From Antrodiella citrinella (taxonomy: Eukaryota; Basidiomycota; Agaricomycetes; Polyporales; Steccherinaceae): a stretch of DNA of 52,476 nt. The stretch is from the NCBI GenBank assembly GCA_004802725.1, contig SGPM01000188.1:1-52476 (forward strand). Reading direction: 5' to 3'. The notes beneath the pieces were generated by a model, which was not told the DNA's origin, searched no databases, and saw only the letters and a program-made list of their open reading frames with translations. The position numbers and the translations under genes were made by a program. Of this stretch, positions 32,615-44,287 are shown piece after piece. The first letter of the stretch is position 1; the number at the start of each line of letters is the position of its first letter.

Positions 32615-35045
32615 TCAATCATAGCCTCTCCCGCTCCTTTGCTTCACCCTTTTCACCTTCTTATGATGCTTTTTACCCGAAGGAACCTCCCCGCCAGCAT
32701 TAGCCAACACAGCAGCAATCCGAGCTCTTCGACCACCTCCCGAGGTCCCATCGTCCAATACTGCATTTTGATGGGGGTAGAGCCTGCTTCTAGTGAAGGA
32801 ATTTCCATTCTGTGCAGAGCCTTGCACGAACGGCCGCGACGAGAGCCCAGAGTTACTGGTGAAAAAATCCTGGTCAAGTCTATCTGACTTCTGCCCGCCG
32901 GTTGATGCGCCGTCTGGCAGACCTGTGTCCGGTCCTCTGGGTGCAGCGATGAACGTGTCTGCGCCCTTCCCTACGCGGGTTACAGGAGCACGTTTCTTGC
33001 CTGCGGCACGGCGAAGACAGATCTCGCGGGTCTGCTGGTTAAAGATGTCATCTTCGATGCCGGGGGGAGCATGGCAAAACAGGATCTTCGCGTTGACGTA
33101 ATCCTTCAGAACAACACGAGCGGCGCGTGCTTCGTCAGGATTGCCTTGGCCAGACCTTGTGAAACCCCTTCCGACTGGTTCCAAATCATTAGATATCGAA
33201 GTCGAGAGGCTGAAGAGCTGAAAATCGTACCTGCATAGGATATAAGGAAGTTTTCGGCTGTCACTTCCCCGGTGCCACCTTCATCTGGCAATTGCACCTT
33301 GATAGTTAAACCGTAGGTGGCTTCAAGTACCTCCTTCGGAATACGCTGTGTGACCAAAGAGATTGGACCGGTGAACTCCCTCAGCTGGTCTATGGGCAGT
33401 ACACCATCGCAGACAAGATCGGCTCGTGTAGTGGTAAACTGTGGGAAGACGAGACCAGGGCAATCGCATAGTGTCATAGCTGGCGAGAGTTGTATAGTTT
33501 GGAAATGTTTTGTCTTTCCGGGGGTCGACGAAACGCTGACTTTCTTCTCTCCGATAAGGGAATTGATTGTGCTAGATTTTCCAACGTTAGGATAACCAAC
33601 CAGACCGACAACCACCTTCGTTGGCGCGTTACCGTTTGAGTCGGCAAATGCTAGGAAGTAGAGGTCTGTAAGTACGCTGCAGGAAAGGAAATGGTAGCGA
33701 CGCACTTCCTAGATCCGGAGCAACTCGTAAGAATAGCTCCTCCAGTTCCAAGACACTGAGCACTCGTGCACGAGGGTCCTGAATATCGTCGGATTCGTCT
33801 TCAAATTGGAAGATGTCGTTGTCTGAGTCGTCTTCTGAACCATCCTCCGAATCATCCTCCCACAAATCACCATCCTCGCTGTCATCCTCGCTGTCATCAC
33901 CGTCATCGTCCACCATATCATCCAAGACGGGCAGGCGGTCGCCTGAATATGCGGCCCCTTCCCGAGCTTCCAAGCGTTCCTGTGCTTCCTGTTCTTCTTT
34001 ACGAGCTTTCTGCAATGCTGCAGCATTCGCGGCTGAGTAAAAAGCATACTGCACCCCTTGTGCGTCGAAGTAATCTGCCCACTGCCGCCTGTCGTGTGCG
34101 CCGAACAAAATTGAGTTGTCTGATCAATTTGACGTACTTGTGACTGACCTTTGTTTGGACGTGAGGAGATCAGACTTGTTGATCAACAGAAGATTCTTCC
34201 TCTTGTCTTTCCCTGTCTCACTCTCTCCCTCTGATCCTTCTACATCCTTCACATATGATTCCAGATCCTCACAACGGAATCGGAGAGGATTTCTTGCATC
34301 GACAATTTGTACGACGAGGTGTGACCTCTCCAAAACCCGCCAAAGTTGACGCCACACTTCGATGTTGCGTTCGAATGGTGTCAGGAGTAAGTTCTCCTGC
34401 TCTGACAGCCTGATACGCCATAAGTTGATGCATCAATGCGCAGATATAGTATTACGCACTGGGCCAATCCTCTCCGCCAGTCCAAAAATGCGTCCTTCTC
34501 TTGTCTGTCAAGCTGTACCGTGGTCAGAGTCTTCGTCCAAGCTGGCCGCCGAGGAACCCGCAACTTCTCCTTGTTCTCTTGATGTTTTTGCAACGCCTTC
34601 TTCTCTTCTTCCTCTGACAAGAGATAGGGATTGTGCTGCGTTCCAGCGGGTGCACTAATCACCTTGACGTTACGACGCTCTAGCGCAAAGATGTCAACAC
34701 GTCGGAACTCTTTCTATCACAGCTACTCACCTGCTGTAAATTGAGTACCCGCTAACGTAGCAGTATTGAGGAACTCGTCTAAATCCCGCTCTTGGGTGAT
34801 CGACATTAATCGGGTGGTATTTTCAACATCGGTGATGTACTAAAAATTCCGTTGATATGAGCAATGAAGAGATAACGAGAAGGAGAGGTTTACGAACAAG
34901 GCCGCTATCATCATGGGTGCGTCGTGCATCCTTCACTTTTCTGTTGATGATCGCTCGACCCAGTCCACTAGATTTCTTTCCCTTAGGAGCTGGCTACGAC
35001 TCATGTGAGCACAGGATATGTCAAAATGAAGTTCAAACTGACCAT
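32615..35045 (-). CDS. LSG1: Large-subunit GTPase 1 (LSG1), circularly permuted GTPase
   Basis: Eight exons in coding order (reverse): 35043..35045, 34898..34993, 34731..34839, 34460..34679, 34149..34409, 33706..34088, 33231..33650, 32615..33174; 683 residues. The first coding exon is only the ATG; exon 2 continues PAPKGKKSSGLGRAIINRKV, the family N-terminus. Next come SITQERDLDEFLNTATLAGT and LTPFERNIEVWRQLWRVLE. The G motifs are in permuted order: NKSD (G4) near residue 220, then, after an acidic insert, GLVGYPNVGKSSTINSL (G1) near 376-390 and CDCPGL (G3). The C-terminus is basic (SGKKHHKKVKRVKQRSGRG). LSG1 releases the export adaptor Nmd3 from cytoplasmic pre-60S particles. The acidic Asp/Glu/Ser insert (33780-33920) between G4 and G1 is long but typical. 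Confidence 0.94.
33780..33925 (-). repeat. Acidic GAT/GAG/TCN repeat in LSG1
   Basis: Imperfect units encode EDDSEDG-type repeats (SEDDSEDGDLWEDDSEDG) on the reverse strand, in the variable insert before the P-loop. The plus strand shows matching Ser-rich shadow frames. Confidence 0.75.
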
Positions 35046-35297
35046 AATCACGTCTCTGAGTACTGACAATGGAGAGAGATCGCAGAAAAAGTCACGGTGG
35101 CCCCGGGTGAGATGAGATTATGGATCTTTGGTGGTAGATTATCTTGGCCAGATTCCGCTTACGCAGATCGACTTCGGATATCTCCGAATGACCTCAACCA
35201 TTTCGATCAAGAACAGGAAACCATAGATTTTGCGTTACCACCAATCTGTCTACGTAGTCTACATAAACACGCAATAATACGCCTATAGTCGGATAAT

Positions 35298-37172
35298 TTA
35301 AGGAAGATTCGGCAGGACTGATAGTTGTGGTTAGAAATTGAATCATATCGTGCTGGGGAAAGTGATTCACCTGCTTGGGTCCAGAGAGGTTGATCGGTAT
35401 TGCCGTCGGGAGAGACTGAGAGGACGTAGGTATCGTCGAATGCCCCTGCAGCCCAACTGTGTAGAGCATTCGAGTTAGATAATGATATTGCGTTTGCAAT
35501 GGACAGATCTTACACCGCGAACCCGGCAAGAGTGGGGTAATTGGTCTTGACGAAGGCTAGCTCGGTTCCCACCCTGGAAGGATAATCACGTCAGGAGTGT
35601 GAGGTGGAATGCATTTGAGTACAAGGACTGACATTTGTTCGCAACTAGCAGTGTTTCCACCGCCAGTCTCGCTCAATAAAGCTTGACGATTACCATTGGC
35701 CTGCAGGAACTGCACCAAGGTGGTGAGTACATCGACGTTGTCCTGAAAATACACGGTGAGACCATATCGGAATCGGAGGAGCGATAAACTGGAACGCACG
35801 GTGACACAATCGGCATGGGTGCCACTGTTGTCGCTGTCAAGATACTTGTGTACTACAGGGACAAGATTCATCATACTTCTTCTGTAAAATGAGTTCAACT
35901 CACCATCGAAGATAAGCTTGTCGGTATTGCCAAGCGGGTCTGTGACCTGTACAAGCAAAGGTCCGGCTTCGGTCGGGAACGCCTGTGCGGATGAATAGCT
36001 GCTTCCAGGAAGCAACAGGAAGTTTGTTGCGCCGGCCGTGCGCACAGCGGTGACAACTTGCTGAACAGTGTCGACCCATGTCGCCACAGACGGGAGGTCA
36101 TGTGGCTCGTTCATGATACCTGAGTTCCCATCAGCCACGGCTCATTATATCCCACCTATGAACAACATACCGAAGATAATGCGCTCGTTCTGGCCGTATT
36201 TCGCAACGAGCTGTGTCCACAGACTAATAAATTGAGCGTTTGTAGGACCACCTTGACCTATGACACCACCGTTCCAGCGAGCATAGTTGTGCTGGAAACA
36301 TTGTCAAGTAGAGCAGAGAGAATTGGTACGTATGACGTACAACGTCAACAATCACGAAGACATTGGGTCCAGAACTCAAAGCAGATTGTACCGTGGCGTC
36401 GTATTCAGAGAGAAATCCTTGGTCTATGGACCCTCCGAGCGTCGGCGTCATCAGTTGCCATGCTGTGAGCCAAGTAAGACAACCATCAGAACCAAAATAT
36501 TGAGTTACCCTCACCGAATGCTATTCAACGTGAGCCTGGTAAATGACTGAGAAATCAATTGGATAGGAATAATAGGACTCACGAATGCGGAAGAGGTTCG
36601 CTCCTTCCCCGGCAAAGTGCGTGTATTGAGCAGTCGGAGGGCTGACTCCAGTTCCGGTGAACGATCCATTGGTTGCCTATCCAAAGTCAATGCATATCAA
36701 GACATGATACTGTTTTTCAACTCACAACGCTGAAATCGTATCCAGCGGTGTTGACTCCGCCTAGGCGGATCAAGGCACCGGTCGCGGTGGGAGCAGGGGC
36801 ACCGGTCGTTGGTGCAGTGGTTGACGGTGGGGGTGCAGCGCCAGGAATACACTGGGAGTAATCTGAAGTAGATTGATGTTCATATATGACTTTGGAAAAG
36901 TATTGCTCAGACGTACAACTATTGAGCTCGGTGCAAACTGTGCCAGATACACAGGTTGTGGCTCCACCTGAGCGACGAATGATCAATGAGGTTCAAATTT
37001 TTTTTGTCGCGTAGTACTTACTCCATCCAATACCACCACATTGTGCCCATTCCTATTGACGTGCTGAGTATCCACAAGTATGAGCCAGATTTTGACATTG
37101 GCTCACCTGCTGCTGAGCAAGAGCGACCGAGACAGTAGCGAGTAAAATCAAGCTCGAAGAAAAGTGTAACAT
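35298..37172 (-). CDS. Secreted GH5 endo-beta-1,4-glucanase with N-terminal CBM1
   Basis: Fourteen exons in coding order (reverse): 37107..37172, 37022..37052, 36917..36967, 36726..36862, 36583..36676, 36515..36520, 36341..36462, 36171..36291, 35904..36119, 35800..35852, 35633..35742, 35514..35573, 35371..35456, 35298..35317; 390 residues. A signal peptide (MLHFSSSLILLATVSVALA) precedes a CBM1 cellulose-binding module (WAQCGGIGWSGATTC, TVCTELNSYYSQCIPG), then a Pro/Ala/Thr linker. The catalytic domain has LGGVNTAGYDF, NLFRIPFAWQ (the Pro-Phe comes from a 6-nt exon), IVDVHNYARWNGG, IFGIMNEPHD (acid/base Glu214), IFDVHKYLDSD and ALLSETGGGN (nucleophile Glu324), ending FAVWAAGAFD. The layout matches Trichoderma EG II (Cel5A), subfamily GH5_5, which cleaves internal cellulose bonds outside the cell. 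Expression is probably cellulose-induced. Confidence 0.95.
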
Positions 37173-37225
37173 GATCGAATACCAGGGAGTTTTGGACTGG
37201 GCAAAAAGACTGTGAGCGCATATGC

Positions 37226-37232
37226 CTTTATA
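37226..37232 (-). promoter_or_regulatory. TATA box of the GH5 endoglucanase gene
   Basis: On the reverse strand TATAAAG lies about 54 nt upstream of the endoglucanase ATG, a normal spacing for a strong, regulated fungal promoter with a short 5' UTR. Confidence 0.6.
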
Positions 37233-37817
37233 TCTCAGACAGTCCTCTAGGATGCAGAAATCGTTGCGTCGGTCCGGATAATCAGCGGAGAACGTTCGCT
37301 CATACTACGCAGGAAGGACTCGGAGAGAAGACGACCAGGAGATTTCGTGCATCTTGTTGTCCTTCGTGAGATGAGGAAATGGTAACCACTTGACTGCGTT
37401 GTACCAGGATCCCTACTAGGATGGCTACGAGACGACAGCCTGAGGATGAGCACTCGTGTCGTGATCTTATCTGAAGGCTGTTAGTCGGCATAACTCACAG
37501 ATACGCATGACAAGGACTCAACGCTCAGATCCAAAACGATTGATAGTATCTGCAGCCTTTCAAAAACGTGAGCACAGGTAGAGGACTATGCAGAGTCCTC
37601 GTCGACGTCGGTGACATCCGATCGTGACAAGGCAGCTATAGCTATTTTTATGTAACCGTTATTATGATCTCAAATTCAGACTCCGCGATTCTGCGCCCAG
37701 CACGCCGTCACGGTGCAAGCTCACCTGCTGGCCTTAAGCTTTACAATTGCTAGAATCTCGAAGTATAGTATCAGCGAGGTCCATATCTTCGTCACAACCA
37801 CCCGCACCAGCTTGTAC
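37233..37817. other. Divergent promoter region, GH5 gene and LYR-like gene
   Basis: About 590 bp without a supported gene between two divergent starts. Frames here are short and begin with non-ATG codons. The first exon of the LYR-like gene may extend into the right end. Confidence 0.45.
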
Positions 37818-39041
37818 ATGTCGTGTTGCAAAGCATCCAAAAATTTCGCCCAGATATTGGTACAGTACAAACGCCAAGTAGACCTTTTACCGACTGAGTA
37901 TCTTCGGTGAGTGAGGAGTCACATGCAATCCTGGCTCGACATGATACTGAACATTGTGCAGACAATTCTTCCGAATAAAGTACGGGGATGATGTCCACAC
38001 TATAGACCGTGTGCCCAAGGGCGACGTCATCCTGCGCGCGCAGAAAATGAGACGAGTACAAAAGGTCGTGCACGATTCATTTTCAAAGTCAGGTTGGGAC
38101 GCTCACCGTTTGACTGCCTAGACCGTGCGTAGAATAGAGGCGGCAAATATGGGACGTCGCAAAGCCATGGACTATATTCTGGAAATTGCGTATGGGAGAC
38201 GAGGCAAGCTAAGATGGGAGCTCTTGCAGGTAACGTTCTATTAATACATTCCTTTCTTCTTCGTTGATCGTCTTCCTAGCCTATGCTTCCTAGTAATGCG
38301 GCACAGCCGATTCCAGAGCGAATTATACCCGCTGTGGAGAAATCTCGTCCCCCAGTCTACTCGCCAGAACTCACTGCTCTCTTGACCTCTCCACGTTCAC
38401 GCATGACTAAACATTTGGAGCCACATCATCTAAAAACACCACCCACCCTTCCAGCACGCGCAGACCCCAAATCTGAGGATGCACGACTATTTGGACCTCT
38501 ATCCAAGCGTCGCGAGGTCAACATTCGGTGGCGATTTTTCGCTAGTAATCATCGCAAAGTACTTCCTCCGCTGCAAGTGACCTACAGGACACTTTTGATA
38601 TCCGAGGAATCACTGCAGACCACGAAAAGAGATGTTATTACTCGTGCAGGAATTCGGAGCCCCCTCACGCAAGAAACGCACGTATATCAAGATGTCGAGG
38701 CTCTCGCCTGTCCACCAGACACTCCCCTCACACGCAGGGAGAGGCAATACTCACCGCAGCTTGTCCAACCAAACTCCGAAATCACGTCTTCCGTACACTC
38801 GCATTTGCCGAAAAGGTTCCTTCGTCGCTCCTATCAACGACTCCTTAGTAAAGTGCCGACAATGATGTACACATCAACGTCAGCGAACACGGGAGATTTG
38901 ACTCCTGGTCGTTTCAGCGTCGAACTCTCAGATCATGCAGGAGAGGTACTGTCGAAGAAGATGATGGTAGCGGACGAATGCAGTCTAACATGGATTACAC
39001 ATAACAAGAGGTCAAAAGAACCACCACAGGCCGTGGGATAG
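37818..39041 (+). CDS. LYR-motif-like (complex I LYR) protein, start uncertain
   Basis: Exons 37818..37906, 37962..38064, 38122..38229, 38280..39041 give 353 residues from the first usable ATG. The core (YKRQVDLLPTEYLRQFFRIK, then YGDDV and the basic ILRAQKMRRVQKTVRRIEAA) resembles the helical Complex1_LYR fold, in which LYR/LYK precedes a Leu-Pro-x-x-Tyr-Leu-Arg-x-x-Phe helix. The YKR may be the last part of the LYR triplet, so a further upstream exon could be the true start: an intron beginning at the GT near 37777 and ending before 37864 would join in phase. LYR proteins act in mitochondrial Fe-S delivery or respiratory-complex assembly. The long Ser/Pro/Arg C-terminal region (exon 4) is unrecognised. 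It is convergent with SEC8, the stops being 104 bp apart. Confidence 0.55.
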
Positions 39042-39145
39042 ATATATTCCGTTGGCTAATGGATAGGTGTCCAGGATAGAGTTGCTCGACGTGGAAACTA
39101 GAATAAATAGTGTGAATGATCCAATAGTACACGAGACGTTATGCA

Positions 39146-42100
39146 TTATGGGCTGCCGTCTTCTGCTGAGTTCTCCAGCTCAAGTCCATGCAGTTCAATT
39201 ATATACATGTTGTAGTTGCGGTCCGTTGCTTGTGCACCTCCACTTTCGCCCAGCGCTGGGTCTATACCACACTGCAGGTCGATAATCGTCTTGTACTCCT
39301 CAAACGAGAACTCCTGCTTCTGTCTTATAGTATCCAGTAAATCCTGTCGAGGGAGGTCCGTGAGCATGAAACACGATGTACGATGAAACGGTAACTTACT
39401 GCGGTAGACATCGAGAATAAAGAGTAGAATCGCTTTGCACGGTCGAATGGCGTGACCTTGGACTCGATGGCAATAGTTTTGACATTCTGCTGCAGAGCCA
39501 AAATATTTCGAGTCATCTTCTGCACACCCATAGCATTGACGTTGCGAATGTATCGCGCATTTGCAATGAGAAGACTCTCCATAAGATGACCGATACCCTC
39601 GAACACAAAGCTACGAATATCTGTGAGTCACGGTATGTTATATGCACAAGGATACAAATACGGCTTACCCACGCTCCTCAGCCGCTAGTGTCCTCGATAT
39701 GATCTCGTCGCATTTACTCAACTCGATGTTGAGATCGGTGACGTGCGGGTCTGGCTCAGTCGCCTCTTGCTCTATCCGATAGTTACCCTGCACACAATGT
39801 CAGCATGTCCAACTAGGTACCTGCTAGTATTTACTCACCGAACGTAGTGCCAGATTGAGATGATGCATGACACGACATCGTACATCGACATGAAGGGTGT
39901 GCAGAATCGCCTCCGACAGCTGTTCATATGTCTTGAGGAGAGCTTGGAACCGCCTGAATCGCTTGTAGGTCAGCGCAAGTCCGAGCGAGTCAAGTAAATG
40001 ACATACATGGCCATGGCAGACGATAGCGGTAATCGCAAGTTTTCGACTGGAAGAATAGCCGCGAGGCTAGGGACATAAGGAGTGAAAGGAGTGACTGCGC
40101 TCGCTGGTTCCAGGTGGTGGGGCGTGGTGGGGGACAGGGCGTTTTCAGGCACAGATTTCAACAAGTTCAGCTGTGCGGTGAACCAGGTCTATACTGCAAT
40201 TGAATTCTCTATTCGTAGAAAGTGATGAAGGCCACGTACCACGCTGTGATATAGGGTAGCAAGAGTAGAGAGATCGCGCGTTGTGGCGATCAACTCTTCT
40301 CTAACAACGGACCTGTCGCCTAGCAAGTTGGTTTCCAGGTGAGTTTCCTGCTTATGCAGGTGATCCACATCGCAAGACTCCGTCTTCCTGGATAGCATGA
40401 GCATTTCACTCAGACACGGGACGAGCTCCGCTTGCTGTGTCCACTGTGCAGCTAAAGCAATCCGTGGCGGGGCCTCTGGTTCCAGTATATTCCGCAGGGA
40501 CACAAGGTCCTGAAACTTATCACTGCAGCGTTGATAAAACTGGACGATGACTGTTAGGATCAGCCGAGCATAACTCTCCCGATGGAAGGGAGTAGTCCGC
40601 AACATGGCGCATAGCGAGTTGATCAGAGCCATAAGTTGTATAGCGGCCTGAGTCCAGGATCAGTCACCAAGACAACAGCTCTAATGCTCTGATGCTTACT
40701 TTGATCAAAGGCTGAAGTGAAAGCTGATGAGAGACTGGATCTGGCTGGAAGGCGTCGGGACCTGAGGAGTTGAAAGTTCAAATTTGAGACACGAGGCTAG
40801 TAACCATGGGACTCTTACCGCTGACGGATTGATGAAACATAAGGGAGATCTTGTCTTCCAGTTGAGGAAGATAAACTTTGAGCACGAACTCCTCCAAGAG
40901 AAATGTAGAGTCTCGACTAGCTTCGTGACCGAAAGGTAAAACTTCCACCATGCGCTCCATGAACGCTAGTGTTGGCTGGAAGAGAAGACTAACGTGGAAC
41001 GCGTCTGGATGAACGAGAGTCCTGTGGTGATGTCCACTCCCGAGAAGTCGATCGTCTGTACCAACAGCCGAGAGTGTCGCCTGTACGATACCATCTGAAG
41101 GACCTTGGACCAGACCAGGGACGGTATCTCGTAACGACCGTGCAAGACCATCCTCATACTGTCGCAGAAGTTTCGAAGTCTTTTTCATATCCGTATCGGC
41201 GAATCTGAATACGGGCTAAAATGATGCGACTGAGTTCTTATGATTCGCAGTGACTGGTCTGATTTGAAGCTTTACCTTCAGCTTGTCACGGTTATACTTG
41301 CCCTCCCGCAAGACCTCATTGATTGAAGAGATAGGATTGCGACCTGATACCGCCCCTTGCTCATCATCTGTAATGTAGTCGTTGAGCAGAGTTCGGATCT
41401 AGACGAGAATCAGCAAAAGGAAGTTGCAATCGTGCAAGACATACCTCAGCTTGTACGGGTGCCCATATTTCGGCCAAAGGAAACAGGGAACCTGGTTTGG
41501 CACCTGACGAGTCCTTGAAATCGCGACGCTATGGGTAGAAACTATAAGACATCTCGTTTTTCTAAGCGAACACAACGCATGTTCCACTTACCGATCCTAT
41601 TCGGTTTGCAATTTCATAGATCACGCGGAACCCTTGGGCTACTGCATCAAGTTTAGAGTACAGCGTCCAGAACAGATCCTTCATCACTTCCTGGTCCATT
41701 CGCTTGGTTGAGGCCTCCAAAGCCGCCAGCCGTAGTGATGACGCTGCTACCAATCCACCGTTTCGTGACTGCTCAGCAGCCGCAACACCAACACTAATGA
41801 CGCCAGAACCCAAAGTGGTAGATCCTCCAGACGCCAGCAAGAGATACATGTCGTCCATTCGGGAGGCACCTACGTGAAGCGCGAGCGAACCCATCATGGA
41901 TCCTCTTCTGCCGTATTCCGCACGTTCTGCCACTTCATCAAGTGTTGTCTCAACAAGAGTATACACTTCTTGAGGAAGCTTTTGGGCGACGATGTCAAGA
42001 GCGCTGCCTAGCTTCCCCAGTATAGCAAGCGACTCGAGAAGGGTCTCGATATAGGCGAACGAGTCTGCTTCTGGGTTGTTCGAAGGAGTCAGCATGCTCG

Positions 42101-43969
42101 GCCCAAACGATGACGGAATGTGAGGCAACGAGGTCCTCGAGGCAGCCGTCGAGAATCCCATGGAGCCAGATGCCGCAAGTCCTGAAGCAGACATGCTATT
42201 GCGGTATTCCCGCTCACTGGGATCGTAGGGCGGGTCGTTGGGACGGATGTTCAAATCCTCCAGGAACTTGACTAATCGGCTACGTTTGAAAGTAGGAGAT
42301 GTGGGAGAAGTCGCCGCAACAGGCCTCGTGTTGTCCATATTGTTTGCTTCCGCTTCATACTCGGGAATCGGCACTGAGACTCCTCGTTAACTTCATTCAC
42401 ATAATGCCTAAAAACGCTCACATGAATGTTGATTAGGAGAGTACACTCCCCAGCGAGCATCGCACCAGAAAGAGCGCAGATATAAGTGACCATGGAGTTC
42501 GTCGATCAGAATCTCGCGCAACGCCTGGTGCATTCATTAGGTTAGTTATTGATTAGCGAGGAACTGAGGACGCACAGTTTCCTGGCTGTTCAGATAGCTC
42601 CGTAGATCGACCAAAGCTCCTATATCTAACATATCCTGCTTGTTGATGACTTTCAAGCTTCGTACCAGCAGTATTGATGCTTGTAACAATCGCTTCTCAG
42701 ATATTAGACTTTCAAGAATGTCAGGCACTGTGCGCAGGTGATCGCTGCAAGTCATATGAGGAACAAAGGATCTAGGAACTAACGAAAAGCTCACATTTGG
42801 TCCAATATTCGCAACATTTCTTCTACCATATGATTTCGCGACCATAGTTGTACGAGGTCAGCTCGTTTGCTACCAAGAGAATCTTTTGCTTCCTGAAGGG
42901 CATTGCGAGCTTCACCAATTTGCCCTTGGGTTGCAGAGAGATGATTCAACAAAGCAGAGTGGTGGGGGAGCGCTGCAGCAAATGCCTGATAATTCGCTGC
43001 AATTCAAAAGACGATCTACCACGTGAGCAAATGTAGCTAGATATTGAGGGACGCTGCGTATGACGTACTGTCTACGGAGCCTTTGAGAGCCTTCGAAAGC
43101 ATTTCCTTCGTACGTCGGAAAGAGTCCATATCTTTGCCAAAAGAAGAGTCAGACGACCCGTCCAAGAGTGTGAGGGCAAGATCGACCGGATTGAACTGAT
43201 TAAATTAGTACCGTAGACTAGAATGATATATTCGAGTTGCACTCACATCCGGATCTGTTACCACCTCCCATTCGTCTTTAATCTCGTCAAGAACGGCTGC
43301 GACAGTATATGAACATTCATATCAAGTGTGCTCATAGATAAACATACCATCAATATCACCAGGTCGGTGCTTTCCTGTCTTCCTGCTAGGCATCTTGTCT
43401 CGGATACGCTTCTGGCGGACCTTCTGTACCTCAATCTCTTTTTCCTTAGCCCTTTCGTACTCCTCTTCCATGACTTCATCCCGAGTTGTGCCCCTTCGCC
43501 TGGCTGCCAGTACACTCTGGAACGCAGCGATCGCTGCAACAGAAGTTGGCGACGTCTCCGAAGTAGGTGAGATGGGTAATGAAGGATCTCGAGACGGCCG
43601 TGGACGACCATTGGCGAATTTGGACGAACTGGAGGAATCATAGAGCCTAGACGCAGCTACATCGATACTTTCCCGCAATCTTGAAGGACGAATATCCGAC
43701 CCCCCGTCGTCAGAGTATTCGGAGACTTGTCGACTCCTCAGACCTGATCTTTGTGGCCGGGAAGGTCCGTTAGCGTGCAGGGAATCATGGGCCTGTGGTG
43801 ACGAAGGGAGCCCGATGTTGCTTGAACTAGGCGTCCCAGGCTGCGTGGGGGGACGATTAATCTGCAGAGGTCTTGTGCTGGTAGGTAGGGGGCTCGGAAG
43901 GTCATAATCACTGTCATTCGGCGTCCGCGGTCTTCGAGCAGTGGGAAGAGTAAGTGGGACCCGCGACAT
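39146..43969 (-). CDS. SEC8: Exocyst complex component SEC8 (EXOC4)
   Basis: Seventeen exons in coding order (reverse): 43348..43969, 43247..43296, 43069..43195, 42795..42996, 42576..42744, 42422..42524, 41592..42373, 41445..41528, 41276..41398, 40819..41215, 40700..40761, 40240..40647, 40007..40188, 39839..39953, 39673..39787, 39400..39620, 39146..39343; phases agree, 1319 residues. The N-terminal 180 residues are disordered. The conserved Sec8 region follows: AVLDEIKDEWEVVTDPDFNP, SKALKGSVDKHY-like and QAFAAALPHHSALLNHLS, LRTVPDILESLISEKRLL and YLNSQETALREILIDELHGH. The C-terminal half is all-helical (FVFEGIGHLMESLLIANARY, FSFEEYKTIIDLQCG). SEC8 is one of eight exocyst subunits that tether secretory vesicles at hyphal tips and bud sites. 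The donor at 39672 (GTGGGT) is slightly unusual. Confidence 0.9.
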
Positions 43970-44287
43970 TGCCTGGTGCGTCGGAGAGTAGGACGCTCCT
44001 TTGTGTGAAGGGTAACAATAACAATACGATGGTTATGTTGAGCACTGGGAGAAGACGTGGACGTCAATTGCAAACCGCACTCGGAGGTTAATTGTGGACA
44101 CGGTCTTTAAGCGCCGGTTGTTAGCATTGCGCGCCTAACCAACCTTGTCGCCACAGGCGATCACCATCAGCCTCACGCACATCTCGTGTGTCCTAGCAAT
44201 GTCCTGGCACCCGCTGCGGTCTTCATTGTCAACTTTATATCTTTGCGAGCACCCCAACTTGAGCAACCCAATCCGCGGCTGACAGTC
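43970..44287. promoter_or_regulatory. Shared divergent promoter between SEC8 and the LDAH-type gene
   Basis: 318 bp lie between opposing start codons. No clear TATA box is seen. A forward frame from 44186 reads into the hydrolase but starts in the promoter; the conserved start is the ATG at 44288. Confidence 0.4.

Noticed and set aside
36863..36986. Reverse frame reading STSDYSQCIPG as an alternative CBM1 end
   Set aside because: It reads through an intron; splicing GTACGT...TTCAG gives the canonical TELNSYYSQCIPG ending.
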